Origin: Amycolatopsis sp. FDAARGOS 1241
GTDB lineage: Bacteria; Actinomycetota; Actinomycetes; Mycobacteriales; Pseudonocardiaceae
Direction of reading: 5' to 3'
Length of the DNA stretch: 64,000 bases
Assembly: GCF_016889705.1 (NCBI RefSeq)
Contig: NZ_CP069526.1
Coordinates: 8,274,001-8,338,000, forward strand
The notes below the pieces were generated by a model. That model saw only the letters and a list, made by a program, of their open reading frames with translations. It had not been told where the DNA came from and made no database searches. The position numbers and the translations under genes are program-made. Within the stretch, counting starts at the first letter, position 1; every line of letters starts with the position of its first letter. Below are positions 38,597 to 47,801 of this stretch, piece after piece.

Positions 38597-39906
38597 GGGC
38601 GTCGGCGCGCGAGGTGATCGCGCAGCTCGCCACCAGCTTCACGGAACTGTCTGTTGTGGACGGTGTGGACGACCCGATCGGCTGGCCGGGCTACGTCGAG
38701 GCCCACGCGGTGGCTTCGGAGCGCACGGGTGAGCACGAGTCCGTCGTCGTCGGCGAAGCGCTGGTCGGGGCGACGCCGGTGGTGCTGATCGTGTGGGAAT
38801 TCGGGTTCCTCGGCGGATCGATCGGGCGGCGGACCGGCGACCGCGTCGAGGCGGCGTTCGCGCGGGCGCAGTCGCGGCGGCTCCCGGTGGTGTCGCTGAT
38901 CGCGACGGGCGGCTCGCGCATGCAACACGGGATGCGGGCGTTGTCGCAGCTGCAGCGGATCGCGCGCGCGTCGGCGGCGGCGCGCGCGGACGGCGTCGCG
39001 CAGATCTCCGTGCTGCGCGACCCGACGACGGGTGGCGGCTGGGCGACGCTGGGCGCGAGCGCCGACGTGGTACTCGGATTGCCGCTGGCGCAAGTGGGCT
39101 TCGCGGGCTCTCGGGTGCGGCCGGCGACGTCGCCGTCGGAGGCCTATACGGCCGAGGCGCACTACGAGTGGGGCCAGGTCGACCAGCTCGTTTCGCCGGC
39201 CGACCTGGGCGCGGTCCTGGAGCGGTGGGTGCGGCTGGTGACAGCGCGCTCTTCGGACCCGGCGCCGCCACCCGCGGCTCAGCGGGCGGTCGCGCTGCCG
39301 GAGACGGGCTGGGAAGCCGTGCAGCTGGCTCGGTCCACGCGCCGGGCGCGCGCGGCCGAATACCTCGACACCTACTTCGACTGGCGCGAACCCATCCGCG
39401 GCGACCGCGCCGGCAGCGTCGACGATGGTGTCCTGTGCGGCTTCGGCTGGCGCGACGGGCGCGCGGTCGCGTACGCCGCGCAGTGCGGCACCGCGACGCG
39501 CCCGGCGGGCTTCCGCACAGCCGCGCGCCTGGTGCGGCTGGCCTCGCGGCTGGGGATCCCCGTGCTGACGCTCGTCGACACCCCCGGTGCGGCCAACGAC
39601 GCGGACGCCGAAGAAGGCGGCGCGGGCCCCGCCATCGCGGACCTCTTCGAAGCCATCGCCGCGGCGTCGGCCCCGGTCACCACACTCGTCATCGGCGAGG
39701 GCGGCTCGGGCGGTGCGCTGGCCTTCGCAGCGCCGGACAACACGTGGATCGCCCCGGACGCCTACTTCTCCGTCACGTCCCCGGAAGCCGCAGCGGCGAT
39801 CCTCAAGCGGCCGCTGGCGCAGGTGCCGGCCACCGCCGACGAGCTGCGCCTGCGGCCGCAGGACCTCGTCGCGCTAGGGCTGGCGCGCGGGATCGTCAAG
39901 CCTTAG
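38593..39906 (+). CDS. Fused AccD/AccA-like carboxyltransferase without zinc finger
   Basis: A 437-residue crotonase-fold protein with two halves. The first (about 20-215) is AccD-like: FGFLGGSIGRRTGDRVEAAF and IATGGSRMQHGMRALSQLQR. The second (about 255-437) is AccA-like: LVDTPGAANDADAEEGG and GEGGSGGALAFAAPDN. The Cys4 zinc ribbon normal in AccD is absent. It may be the carboxyltransferase of an acyl-CoA carboxylase or part of a malonate-decarboxylase-like enzyme. The GTG overlaps matB by four bases, so it surely works in malonyl-CoA metabolism. No biotin carrier is nearby. Confidence 0.85.
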   Translation: MRASAREVIAQLATSFTELSVVDGVDDPIGWPGYVEAHAVASERTGEHESVVVGEALVGATPVVLIVWEFGFLGGSIGRRTGDRVEAAFARAQSRRLPVVSLIATGGSRMQHGMRALSQLQRIARASAAARADGVAQISVLRDPTTGGGWATLGASADVVLGLPLAQVGFAGSRVRPATSPSEAYTAEAHYEWGQVDQLVSPADLGAVLERWVRLVTARSSDPAPPPAAQRAVALPETGWEAVQLARSTRRARAAEYLDTYFDWREPIRGDRAGSVDDGVLCGFGWRDGRAVAYAAQCGTATRPAGFRTAARLVRLASRLGIPVLTLVDTPGAANDADAEEGGAGPAIADLFEAIAAASAPVTTLVIGEGGSGGALAFAAPDNTWIAPDAYFSVTSPEAAAAILKRPLAQVPATADELRLRPQDLVALGLARGIVKP

Positions 39907-40023
39907 CCAGGCAGTGACCTGGACCGAGGTGGCCAGGACGTTGGTTGCGAGGGTCTGGTTGACAGGGGAAGCCTCCGGTCGGGGTGTGGCTTGTCCACGA
40001 CCCACTACAGCTCGGAGGCTCTC

Positions 40024-40419
40024 GTGTCACACCTGAGCAGCGGATCGTTGCGCTACGACAGCGGGAACGTGGCGGGCCTGGCTGGGCTGCGAGCTGGGTG
40101 GCCGCCACCGGCGGTGTCGCGGGTGCTGCCCCAGCGCGAGAGACCACGCCTGACGGCGCTGGACCCGGCCCACCGCTGGTCGCTCCGCGACGTCAGCGCC
40201 AAGCACGGCATCCGTCAGAAGCTCGTCGAACCCCACTGCCCCTGGCAAAACGCCGACGTCGAATGGCTCATCAGGACGCTGCACCCCGAATGGGCCTACC
40301 GCAAGGCCTTCACCAGCAAACGCCGAACGCGCCCGGAGCGCTTGCACCCCGCCCCGAGCGCTACGACACACCCAACACCCACCAGCCGACTGCCGCCAAC
40401 CCAACGGCCAGCCACCTAA
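40024..40419 (+). pseudogene. Relic of an IS481-type transposase
   Basis: The stretch around 40180-40330 reads SLRDVSAKHGIRQKLVEPHCPWQNADVEW, then LIRTLHPEWAYRKAFTSK. This is the end of the rve integrase domain of IS481/IS3-type transposases (compare NGKVERF...EWAYRxAF). After that the frame changes to reach TPNAPGALAPRPERYDTPNTHQP. The N-terminal helix-turn-helix is missing or scrambled. The whole is about 130 codons instead of over 300. It lies in the 500-base gap between the carboxyltransferase and tsaE, whose stop it overlaps. No intact terminal repeats were identified. Confidence 0.75.
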
Positions 40420-40886
40420 ACCGTCGGCAACGGCATCCGCGACGCCCACGAGCCGTGCGGTTCCAGCGTCACCTCACGCACGTCGTCGTCGCGGCGTTCC
40501 ATGCGCACCACGAGGTAGTCCTCCGACAGGCGTTCGGCCGAGCCCTCGCCCCACTCGACGACGAGGGCGGAGCGTTCGAGGTCGGTGTCGAGGTCGAGGT
40601 CGTCGAGCTGGGCGAGGTCGCCGCCCAGGCGGTAGGCGTCGACGTGGACCAGCGGCACCCCCGCGGCGCCGGCGGCGTGGACGCGGGCCAGCACGAACGT
40701 CGGGGAGCTGACGCGGCCGCCGACGCCGAGACCGTCGGCGATGCCGCGCGTGAGCGTCGTCTTGCCGGCGCCCAGCGGACCGGCCAGCAGCACCAGGTCG
40801 CCCGCGCGCAGGGACGCGCCGAGGGACCGGCCGAAGGCCATCGTGTCCTCAGGGGTCGCGAGAAGGAACGTCACCGTGTCCACCAC
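40416..40886 (-). CDS. tsaE: t6A synthesis ATPase TsaE
   Basis: A 156-residue P-loop protein with GPLGAGKTTLTRGIADGLG (Walker A), SSPTFVLARVH, and VHVDAYRL and VVEWGEG as the nucleotide and Mg-binding parts. It binds TsaB-TsaD and drives turnover in t6A synthesis. GTG 40886 overlaps the hydrolase stop by 16 bases. It is separated here from tsaB-rimI-tsaD by matB, the carboxyltransferase and the IS relic; in mycobacteria the four are adjacent. Confidence 0.96.
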   Translation of the reverse strand: MVDTVTFLLATPEDTMAFGRSLGASLRAGDLVLLAGPLGAGKTTLTRGIADGLGVGGRVSSPTFVLARVHAAGAAGVPLVHVDAYRLGGDLAQLDDLDLDTDLERSALVVEWGEGSAERLSEDYLVVRMERRDDDVREVTLEPHGSWASRMPLPTV

Positions 40887-41962
40887 CAGTTCCGCCGGTT
40901 CGGTGCGGCGCCGCCCGAGCAGCGCTGCAGGAGATCGATGAGATGGCCCGTCACGAGGTCGGCCTGTTCGAGCTGCACCATGTGCCCCGCCTCGCGCACG
41001 CGCACCAGTTCGGCCTCGGGGAGCTCGGCCGCGATGCGTTCGGCGTGCGCGAACGGCGTGAAGCGGTCGGAGTCGCCGCCGATCACGAGGACCTCGGCGT
41101 GCTTGAGGCCGGCCAGTGCGGCGTAGCGGTTGTGGCTGCCGAGCGTGTCGACGAAGTTCACCAGGCCCCGCACGGGCGTCACGGCGAGCATCTCGAGCAT
41201 GAAGTCCACCAGCCGCGGCGACACGTCGCGGCTGCCGAACGCCAGGCGGCGCACGGCCTGGCGCTCCAGCTGTCCGCCGGCGGCCCGCACGAACTCCACG
41301 AGCCCCGGCTGCCAGCCCGCCAGGTTGCCGACACCCTTGGTCAGCGGGTTGTACTTCGACAGCAGCGAACGGGGCAGCCCGCGCGCCCCGACCTCACCCG
41401 CGGCCGTCGCCATGAACACCACGCCACACACGCGGTCCTCGAATAGCTCGGGCCGCTGCGAAGCGAGCTCCATGACCACCATGCCGCCCATGGAATGTCC
41501 CATGAGGACGATCGGGCCGTCGGGCACGGCGGCCCGCAGCACGCTGTCGAGGTCGTGCGCGAGCTGCTCGATGGTGCTGTTCTCCGCCGTCGCGGCGCCG
41601 GAGAGGCCGTGGCTGCGGTGGTCGTAGTAGACCTGCCGCACACGCGGCACCTTCAGCGCCGCGATCGCGCGGCGCTGGAAGTGCCACGACTTGCGGGACA
41701 ACGCGAACCCGTGCACGCCGATGAGCGTCAGCTCCGGTTCGCCGCCGTCCTCGGGGTCGATCTCCTCGACGGAAAGCGGGGTGCCGTCCTCGGCCGCGAC
41801 CGTGAACGCGCGGTCGGGCTTCAGCTCGCCCAGCGGCTCGTCCACGAACTGGTCCTCACTCTGCCTGCGGTGCTGCGCCGCGACGATGGCCGCGGCGGCC
41901 GTGCCGGTGGCGACCGCGCCGAGCCCGCCGGCGATCGCCCACAACCGGCTCGACGGCCTCAC
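40871..41962 (-). CDS. Alpha/beta-fold hydrolase, membrane-tethered
   Basis: A 363-residue protein. An N-terminal hydrophobic helix (about 5-25; LWAIAGGLGAVATGTAAAAI) suggests an anchor or signal. The alpha/beta core includes the oxyanion HGFALSRKSW, DHRSHGLS, the nucleophile elbow GHSMGGMV (Ser), an Asp in GGDSDRFTP and a His in EAGHMVQLEQ. These make a full catalytic triad for an esterase, lipase or similar. It is translated in the run alr-hydrolase-tsaE with four-base and 16-base overlaps. The substrate is unknown. GTG 41962 overlaps alr (GTGA). Confidence 0.9.
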   Translation of the reverse strand: MRPSSRLWAIAGGLGAVATGTAAAAIVAAQHRRQSEDQFVDEPLGELKPDRAFTVAAEDGTPLSVEEIDPEDGGEPELTLIGVHGFALSRKSWHFQRRAIAALKVPRVRQVYYDHRSHGLSGAATAENSTIEQLAHDLDSVLRAAVPDGPIVLMGHSMGGMVVMELASQRPELFEDRVCGVVFMATAAGEVGARGLPRSLLSKYNPLTKGVGNLAGWQPGLVEFVRAAGGQLERQAVRRLAFGSRDVSPRLVDFMLEMLAVTPVRGLVNFVDTLGSHNRYAALAGLKHAEVLVIGGDSDRFTPFAHAERIAAELPEAELVRVREAGHMVQLEQADLVTGHLIDLLQRCSGGAAPNRRNWWWTR

Positions 41963-43077
41963 CGCCGCTCCCCCACGTAGCGGCGCCGCACGCGCGGCCG
42001 GTACATCGAGGTGACGATCTCGTAGTCGATCGTGCCCAGCGTGTCGGCCCACTCGCGCGCCGTCGGCTCACCCGAGGCACCGGCGCCGAAGAGCACGACC
42101 TCGTCGCCGACGGCCGGGGCGTCGTCGCCGCAGTCGACCACGATCTGGTCCATGCACACGCGACCCGCCACCTCGCGCCGGCGCCCGCCGAGCCACACCT
42201 CCATGCGCCCCGACAGCGAACGCGGCACTCCGTCGGCGTACCCGGCGGGCACGAGCGCGACCGTGGTGTCGCGGTGGGTGGTCCACGTGTGTCCATACGA
42301 GACGGATTCCCCGGCGGGCAGCCGCTTCGTGAGCGCCACGGCCGCGCGGAACGTCATGGCCGGGCGGAGGTCTTCCGCCTGCGGCACGGGATTCAGCCCG
42401 TACATCGCGATGCCGGGCCGCACGAGGTCGAAGTGCAGATCGGGCCGCGTGAGCAACGCCGCGGAGTTCGCCAGGTGCCGCAGCGGGTTCAGGCCCGCCG
42501 CGCGCGCGACGTCGTAGGCGTCGGCGAAGCGCTTGGCCTGGATGTCGATCGACGGGTGCCCCGGCTCGTCGGCGCAGGCGAGGTGCGACCACACGGCGAC
42601 CACCTCGACGTCGGGGGTTGCCGCCGCGGCCGCGACCAGCTCGGGCCAGTCGGCGGGCTGGCAGCCGTTGCGCGACAGGCCCGTGTCGATCTTCAGGTGC
42701 ACGCGGGCGCGTTTCCCGAGCTGCCGGGCCGCGGCCGCGATGCGCTCGAGTTCGTCGACGGAGCTCGCGCCCAGGTCGACGTCGGCCTCGATACCGGGGC
42801 CGAAGTCGACCTCCGGCACGTCGAGCCAGCTGAACAGCCGCACGGACAGCCCCGCGCGCCGCAGATCCAGCGCTTCACCCAGCGAGCACGTGCCCAGCCA
42901 GGTGGCGCCCGCTTCCACCGCGGCGCGCGCGACGGGCACCGCACCATGGCCGTACGCGTCGGCCTTGACCACGGCCATCACGGCCGAGCCGGACGCGCGC
43001 GCGGCCAGGAGGGCGACGTTGTGGCGCACGGCGCCGAGGTCGATCACGACCTCGGCTCGCGGGAAACTGGCAGTCAT
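41959..43077 (-). CDS. alr: Alanine racemase
   Basis: PLP enzyme making D-alanine for peptidoglycan. The 372-residue protein has the Lys that binds PLP in VVKADAYGHGA, the second catalytic Tyr region VSYGHTWTT, and GRVCMDQIVVD, close to the family length. The ATG at 43077 lies in the loop of a perfect 13-base hairpin (43061-43095), so its translation could be controlled by structure. It is 29 bases downstream of the UgpC-like ATPase gene and runs into the hydrolase and tsaE. Mycobacteria have alr beside tsaE as well. Confidence 0.97.
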   Translation of the reverse strand: MTASFPRAEVVIDLGAVRHNVALLAARASGSAVMAVVKADAYGHGAVPVARAAVEAGATWLGTCSLGEALDLRRAGLSVRLFSWLDVPEVDFGPGIEADVDLGASSVDELERIAAAARQLGKRARVHLKIDTGLSRNGCQPADWPELVAAAAATPDVEVVAVWSHLACADEPGHPSIDIQAKRFADAYDVARAAGLNPLRHLANSAALLTRPDLHFDLVRPGIAMYGLNPVPQAEDLRPAMTFRAAVALTKRLPAGESVSYGHTWTTHRDTTVALVPAGYADGVPRSLSGRMEVWLGGRRREVAGRVCMDQIVVDCGDDAPAVGDEVVLFGAGASGEPTAREWADTLGTIDYEIVTSMYRPRVRRRYVGERR

Positions 43078-43095
43078 AACGGCTGCCAGTTTCCC
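43061..43095 (-). promoter_or_regulatory. Perfect inverted repeat enclosing the alr start codon
   Basis: Arms 43061-43073 and 43083-43095 (GGGAAACTGGCAG and complement) flank nine bases that hold the ATG. On the mRNA the start codon would sit in the loop and any ribosome-binding site would lie in the stem. It is either an operator, a translation switch or a readthrough terminator after the ABC gene. Confidence 0.65.
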
Positions 43096-43106
43096 ATGCG
43101 AACCCG

Positions 43107-44207
<1,101 letters not shown>

Positions 44208-44210
44208 GGG

Positions 44211-45650
44211 TCAGTCCTCTCCGAATTTCGCGGGAACGTGATGCGCTGCTTCGCGTACCTCGAGGTGGCGGCGCTGGATCTCCTTGCCCGCGGCGCGCTG
44301 CGCCCCGGCCGGCTCGTCCAGCACGAGCCGGTTGCCAGGTCCTTCGCTCACCCACGCGGGCGCTTCGGCGGTGCCGGCCAGCGCCCACGCGGCCTGGCGC
44401 GCGGCGCCGAGCGCGACGTACTCGCCGGCCTCGGGGATCACCACGGGCACCCCGAGCACGATCGGCGCGACGGCCCGCACGGCCGCGGACTGCGCGCCGC
44501 CGCCGATCAGCAGCACGCGACGCACGTCCAGCCCCTGTGCGCGCACGGCGTCGAGGCCGGCGGCCAGGCCGCAGACCATGCCCTCGACGGTGGCCCGCGC
44601 GAGGTTTTCGGGTGTCATGTTCGCCCTGGTCAGGCCGTGGAGCGAGCCCGTGGCACCCGGCAGGTTCGGGGTGCGCTCGCCGTCGAGGTACGGCAGCAAA
44701 GTCAGCCCGCCCGCGCCCGGCTCGGCGGCGAGCGCGAGGCGGTCGAACTCGGACAGTTCGACGCCGAGCAGCGCGGCACCGGCGGTGAGTACCCGTGCCG
44801 CGTTCAGCGCGGCGGTGAGCGGCAGGAACTTGCCCGTAGCGTCGGCGAACCCGGCGACGAGGCCGGTCGCGTCGGCGGAGCCGGTCTCGGCCACTCCGAA
44901 GACGGTGCCGCTGGTGCCGATGGAGATCACGGCGTCGCCGGGCGCCAGCTCCAGGGCCAGCGCGGCGGCCATGTTGTCGCCCGTGCCCGCGGAAACCACC
45001 ACACCCTTGTCGGTGTGGCCGGCGACGTCCGCGGGGCCGAGCACGGTCGGCACCTCGGGCGTGCGGCCACCGAACGCGTGGGCCAGCACGTCGAGGCGGT
45101 AGGCGTTCTCCGTCGGCGAGAAGTAGCCGGTGCCGGACGCGTCGCCGCGGTCGGTCACGGCCGTCTCCGGCTTGCCGAGCAGGCGCCAGGTGAGCCAGTC
45201 GTGCGGCAGCAGGACGCGCGCGACGCGGTCGGCGTTGGCGGGCTCATGCTCGGCGAGCCAGCGCAGCTTGGTGACGGTGAAGCTCGCGACCGGCACCGAG
45301 CCGACGGATTTGGCCCAGACACCGGCGCCGCCCAGTTCCTCGGTGAGGTCCTGGGCGGCTTGCGCGGAACGCGTGTCGTTCCAGAGCAGGGCGGGACGAA
45401 CCACCTCGCCGGCCTCGTCGACGGTGACCATGCCGTGCTGCTGCCCGCCGATGCCGACGGCCCGCACGCCGTCGAGCACACCGTCGGTCGCCTCGCCGAA
45501 CGCCTGCCACCAGGCCGCGGGGTCCACCTCCGTGCCCTCGGGGTGCGGCGCGCGGCCGGTGCGCACGACTTCGCCCGTGCGCGCGTCGCACACCACGACC
45601 TTCGTCGACTGGGTCGACGAGTCGATCCCGGCCACCAGCTCAGCTGTCAT
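44211..45650 (-). CDS. xylB: Xylulokinase
   Basis: A 479-residue FGGY kinase: [17 protein letters not shown] (phosphate-1), [10 protein letters not shown] (substrate region typical of XylB), [28 protein letters not shown] and [15 protein letters not shown] (adenosine). It phosphorylates D-xylulose to feed the pentose phosphate pathway; related pentuloses are possible. ATG 45650 overlaps the regulator stop by 11 bases. With the DeoR regulator and UgpC-like ATPase it forms a three-gene sugar operon. Confidence 0.93.
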   Translation of the reverse strand: MTAELVAGIDSSTQSTKVVVCDARTGEVVRTGRAPHPEGTEVDPAAWWQAFGEATDGVLDGVRAVGIGGQQHGMVTVDEAGEVVRPALLWNDTRSAQAAQDLTEELGGAGVWAKSVGSVPVASFTVTKLRWLAEHEPANADRVARVLLPHDWLTWRLLGKPETAVTDRGDASGTGYFSPTENAYRLDVLAHAFGGRTPEVPTVLGPADVAGHTDKGVVVSAGTGDNMAAALALELAPGDAVISIGTSGTVFGVAETGSADATGLVAGFADATGKFLPLTAALNAARVLTAGAALLGVELSEFDRLALAAEPGAGGLTLLPYLDGERTPNLPGATGSLHGLTRANMTPENLARATVEGMVCGLAAGLDAVRAQGLDVRRVLLIGGGAQSAAVRAVAPIVLGVPVVIPEAGEYVALGAARQAAWALAGTAEAPAWVSEGPGNRLVLDEPAGAQRAAGKEIQRRHLEVREAAHHVPAKFGED

Positions 45651-46443
45651 ACGGCTGCCCCTCCTCGACGTGTTCCACGGTCTCCACGGCCGTGCCGGCG
45701 TTGAGCGCGGCCTCGATCTCCTCGGTGGGGGTGGCCTCGCTGGTGATCAGCAGGTCGTAGTCGCCGACGTCGCCGTGCGCGTAGGTCGCGGTGCGGCCGA
45801 ACTTCGAGTGGTCGAGCACGAGCACGTTGCGGTTCGCCGCGCGCAGCACAGCCTTCTTGAGCTCGGCGTAGTCCCGCACGGGGTGGAACAGCCGGCCGAC
45901 CGCGACGGCGCTCACGGACACGAACGCGACGTCGGCGCGGGTCCGGTCGAGCAGCGCCAGCACGTCCGGGCCGGAGCAGGAGTCGTACTCGGCGTCGTAG
46001 CGACCACCGGCGACCACGACATCGACACCGGTGCCCAGGAGCCGGGCGGCGCGCAGGGAGTTGGTGATGACGGTGAGTCCCGGGATCTCCGCGAGCCGCT
46101 CGACCAGTGGGAACAGCGTGGTGGAGTCGTCGACGAACACCGTCTGGCCGGGTTCGACGTGCTTGACGGCCGCCTCGGCGAGCGCGACCTTCTCCGCGGA
46201 GTGGAGCGTGAACCGGCTGGCCGTCTCCATCGTCAGCGCCGGGTAGGCCTCGACCTTGCCGCGCAGCTTGCGCAGGAGCCGGCGCTCGGCCAGGTCGTCG
46301 AGATCGCGGTGCATCGTCATGAGGCTCACGCCGAAGCGGGCGGTGAGGTCGTCGATGCGCACCTCGCCGCGCTCGATGACGTGGTCGAGGATGTCCTGCC
46401 GCCGCTGCTCGACCGCCGCGTCCGACGGCCGGGTCTTAGGCAC
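45640..46443 (-). CDS. DeoR-family sugar-operon regulator
   Basis: A 267-residue DeoR/GlpR repressor. The N-terminal helix-turn-helix ([18 protein letters not shown] to [17 protein letters not shown], about 13-60) is followed by the sugar-phosphate-binding DeoRC domain (about 85-240), with [13 protein letters not shown] and [12 protein letters not shown]. It likely senses a sugar phosphate, perhaps xylulose 5-phosphate, and represses itself, xylB and the ATPase. An upstream operator candidate is at 46530-46554. ATG 46443. Confidence 0.93.
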   Translation of the reverse strand: MPKTRPSDAAVEQRRQDILDHVIERGEVRIDDLTARFGVSLMTMHRDLDDLAERRLLRKLRGKVEAYPALTMETASRFTLHSAEKVALAEAAVKHVEPGQTVFVDDSTTLFPLVERLAEIPGLTVITNSLRAARLLGTGVDVVVAGGRYDAEYDSCSGPDVLALLDRTRADVAFVSVSAVAVGRLFHPVRDYAELKKAVLRAANRNVLVLDHSKFGRTATYAHGDVGDYDLLITSEATPTEEIEAALNAGTAVETVEHVEEGQPYDS

Positions 46444-46529
46444 GGCATACCCCCGCCGCGACCCGGTTGGGGGTCACCTGATCAGGGGCGCCAGTGCTCA
46501 CACTGCGTTCTTACCAGATTTTCTCGCGA

Positions 46530-46554
46530 GAGTTAACACGTAACTCGATAACTC
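46530..46554 (-). promoter_or_regulatory. Candidate DeoR operator
   Basis: GAGTTA at 46530-46535, five bases, then TAACTC at 46541-46546 form an inverted repeat; a second TAACTC at 46549-46554 gives a direct repeat eight bases on. The patch is AT-rich and lies about 90 bases upstream of the DeoR-type start, on the divergent side toward the methyltransferase. Confidence 0.5.
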
Positions 46555-46589
46555 TGTCTGCAGCTTCCCTACCCGGCTACGGTTCCCGG

Positions 46590-47315
46590 ATGCCCGACGC
46601 GATCTTCACCGACCCCCGCCTGGCCGCCGTCTACGACGCGTTCGACGGTCCTCGTGACGACCTGGCCGCCTACCTCGGGATCGCCGATGAACTGCGCGCC
46701 GAGCGGGTGGTCGACCTCGGCTGCGGCACCGGCAGCCTCGCGCTGCTGCTCGCCGCGAGCGGCCGCACCGTGGTGGGCGCCGACCCGGCCGAGGCGTCGC
46801 TCGAGGTCGCGAAGGCCAGGGCCGGCGCCGACCGGGTGCGGTGGCTGCACGGCGATGCGACGACCCTCCCGGACCTCGCGGCCGACCTCGCGGTGATGAC
46901 CGGGAACGTCGCGCAGGTGTTCCTCACGGACGGCGACTGGGCCCGCACCCTCGACGGCCTCCGGGCCGCGCTGCGCCCGGGCGGCCACCTCGTGTTCGAG
47001 ACCCGCCGTCCCGAGCGCCGCGCGTGGGTCGACTGGGCGGCCGCCGCTCCGGTCGTCCTCGACGTGCCGGGCACCGGGCTGGTCGAGCAGCGGCTGGAGG
47101 TCACCGGGGTGCACCTGCCGCTCGTCACCTTCCACTTCACCTACCGGTTCCTGTCCGACGGTTCGGTGGTCACTTCGGAGTCGACCCTGCGGTTCCGCGA
47201 GCGCGCCGAAGTCGAGAAGGACCTGCTCACCCACGGCTTCCGCGTGCGGGACGTACGCGAAGCGCCCGACCGGCCGGGGAAGGAGTACGTGTTCGTCGCC
47301 GAGCGGGCGCGCTAG
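46590..47315 (+). CDS. Class I SAM-dependent methyltransferase
   Basis: A 241-residue methyltransferase with motif I VVDLGCGTGSLALLLA (about 39-54), motif II-like VVGADPAEASLEVAKA and the Asp region LHGDATTLPDLAADLAVM. The C-terminal part (FHFTYRFLSDGSVVTSES, EYVFVAERAR) follows small-molecule methyltransferases. Substrate unknown. ATG 46590 is the first start with homology. Its stop TAG is part of the CTAG at the left edge of the IS5 relic. Confidence 0.88.
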   Translation: MPDAIFTDPRLAAVYDAFDGPRDDLAAYLGIADELRAERVVDLGCGTGSLALLLAASGRTVVGADPAEASLEVAKARAGADRVRWLHGDATTLPDLAADLAVMTGNVAQVFLTDGDWARTLDGLRAALRPGGHLVFETRRPERRAWVDWAAAAPVVLDVPGTGLVEQRLEVTGVHLPLVTFHFTYRFLSDGSVVTSESTLRFRERAEVEKDLLTHGFRVRDVREAPDRPGKEYVFVAERAR

Positions 47316-47800
47316 GCGGTGTATGACCAACGTCGTGTGCAAAGGCCGGGATGCTGCCTGTCGTGTCGCGGTTCACTTACTGTCGGATAGCGGTGCGCGT
47401 TGACCGAGGACCTGCTGCCAGTGCGTACCGGTAAGGCGGGGCGTCTGTATTCGGATGCGCGGGCGATGGTGGAAGGGAGCGTCTGCCGCTATCAGTGCGG
47501 GATCGCGTGGCCGGATGTGCCGGAGTTGTTCGGTCCGTGGCCGACGATCTGGACCTGGCACCGTGGTCGGGCCCGCACCCGGCCGACTGCGTCCGAGGCG
47601 ACAAGGCCTACTCCTCACGAGCGATCGGCAGGCACCTGCGCGCCCGCGGCACACCGCCGTGATCCCCGCACCTGCCGATCAGGTTGGGCACCGCACACGC
47701 CGAGGCTCGCGCGCCGTCGCCCACCCGGGTTCGATCGCGCTCCGCGGTCGTCCTCCACGCCGTGATCACCTGGACCAGGACTTTGTCAGACACGCGCTAG
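47312..47800 (+). mobile_element. Decayed IS5-family element between convergent genes
   Basis: A plus-strand relic: from 47400 the frame reads LLPVRTGKAGRLYSDARAMVEG, then CRYQCGIAWPDVPELFGPW and TIWTWHRGR, typical of IS5-group transposases. Another frame reads RGDKAYSSRAIGRHLRAR and a third AVIPAPADQVGHRTRRGSR, the downstream parts, so the gene has an internal deletion and several frameshifts. CGCGCTAG occurs at 47308-47315 and 47793-47800; adjacent ends GTGTATGAC and GTCAGACAC are partly complementary, suggesting terminal repeats and a CTAG target duplication. It cannot be active. Confidence 0.8.
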
Positions 47801-47801
47801 G

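Noticed and set aside
43061..43095. Simple intrinsic terminator after the UgpC-like ATPase
   Set aside because: There is no T-run and the alr start codon is inside the loop, so a pure terminator is less likely than a translational or operator role. It is kept as a finding.
47400..47765. Functional transposase
   Set aside because: The conserved parts sit in three different frames and the central catalytic portion is deleted, so it is a relic.
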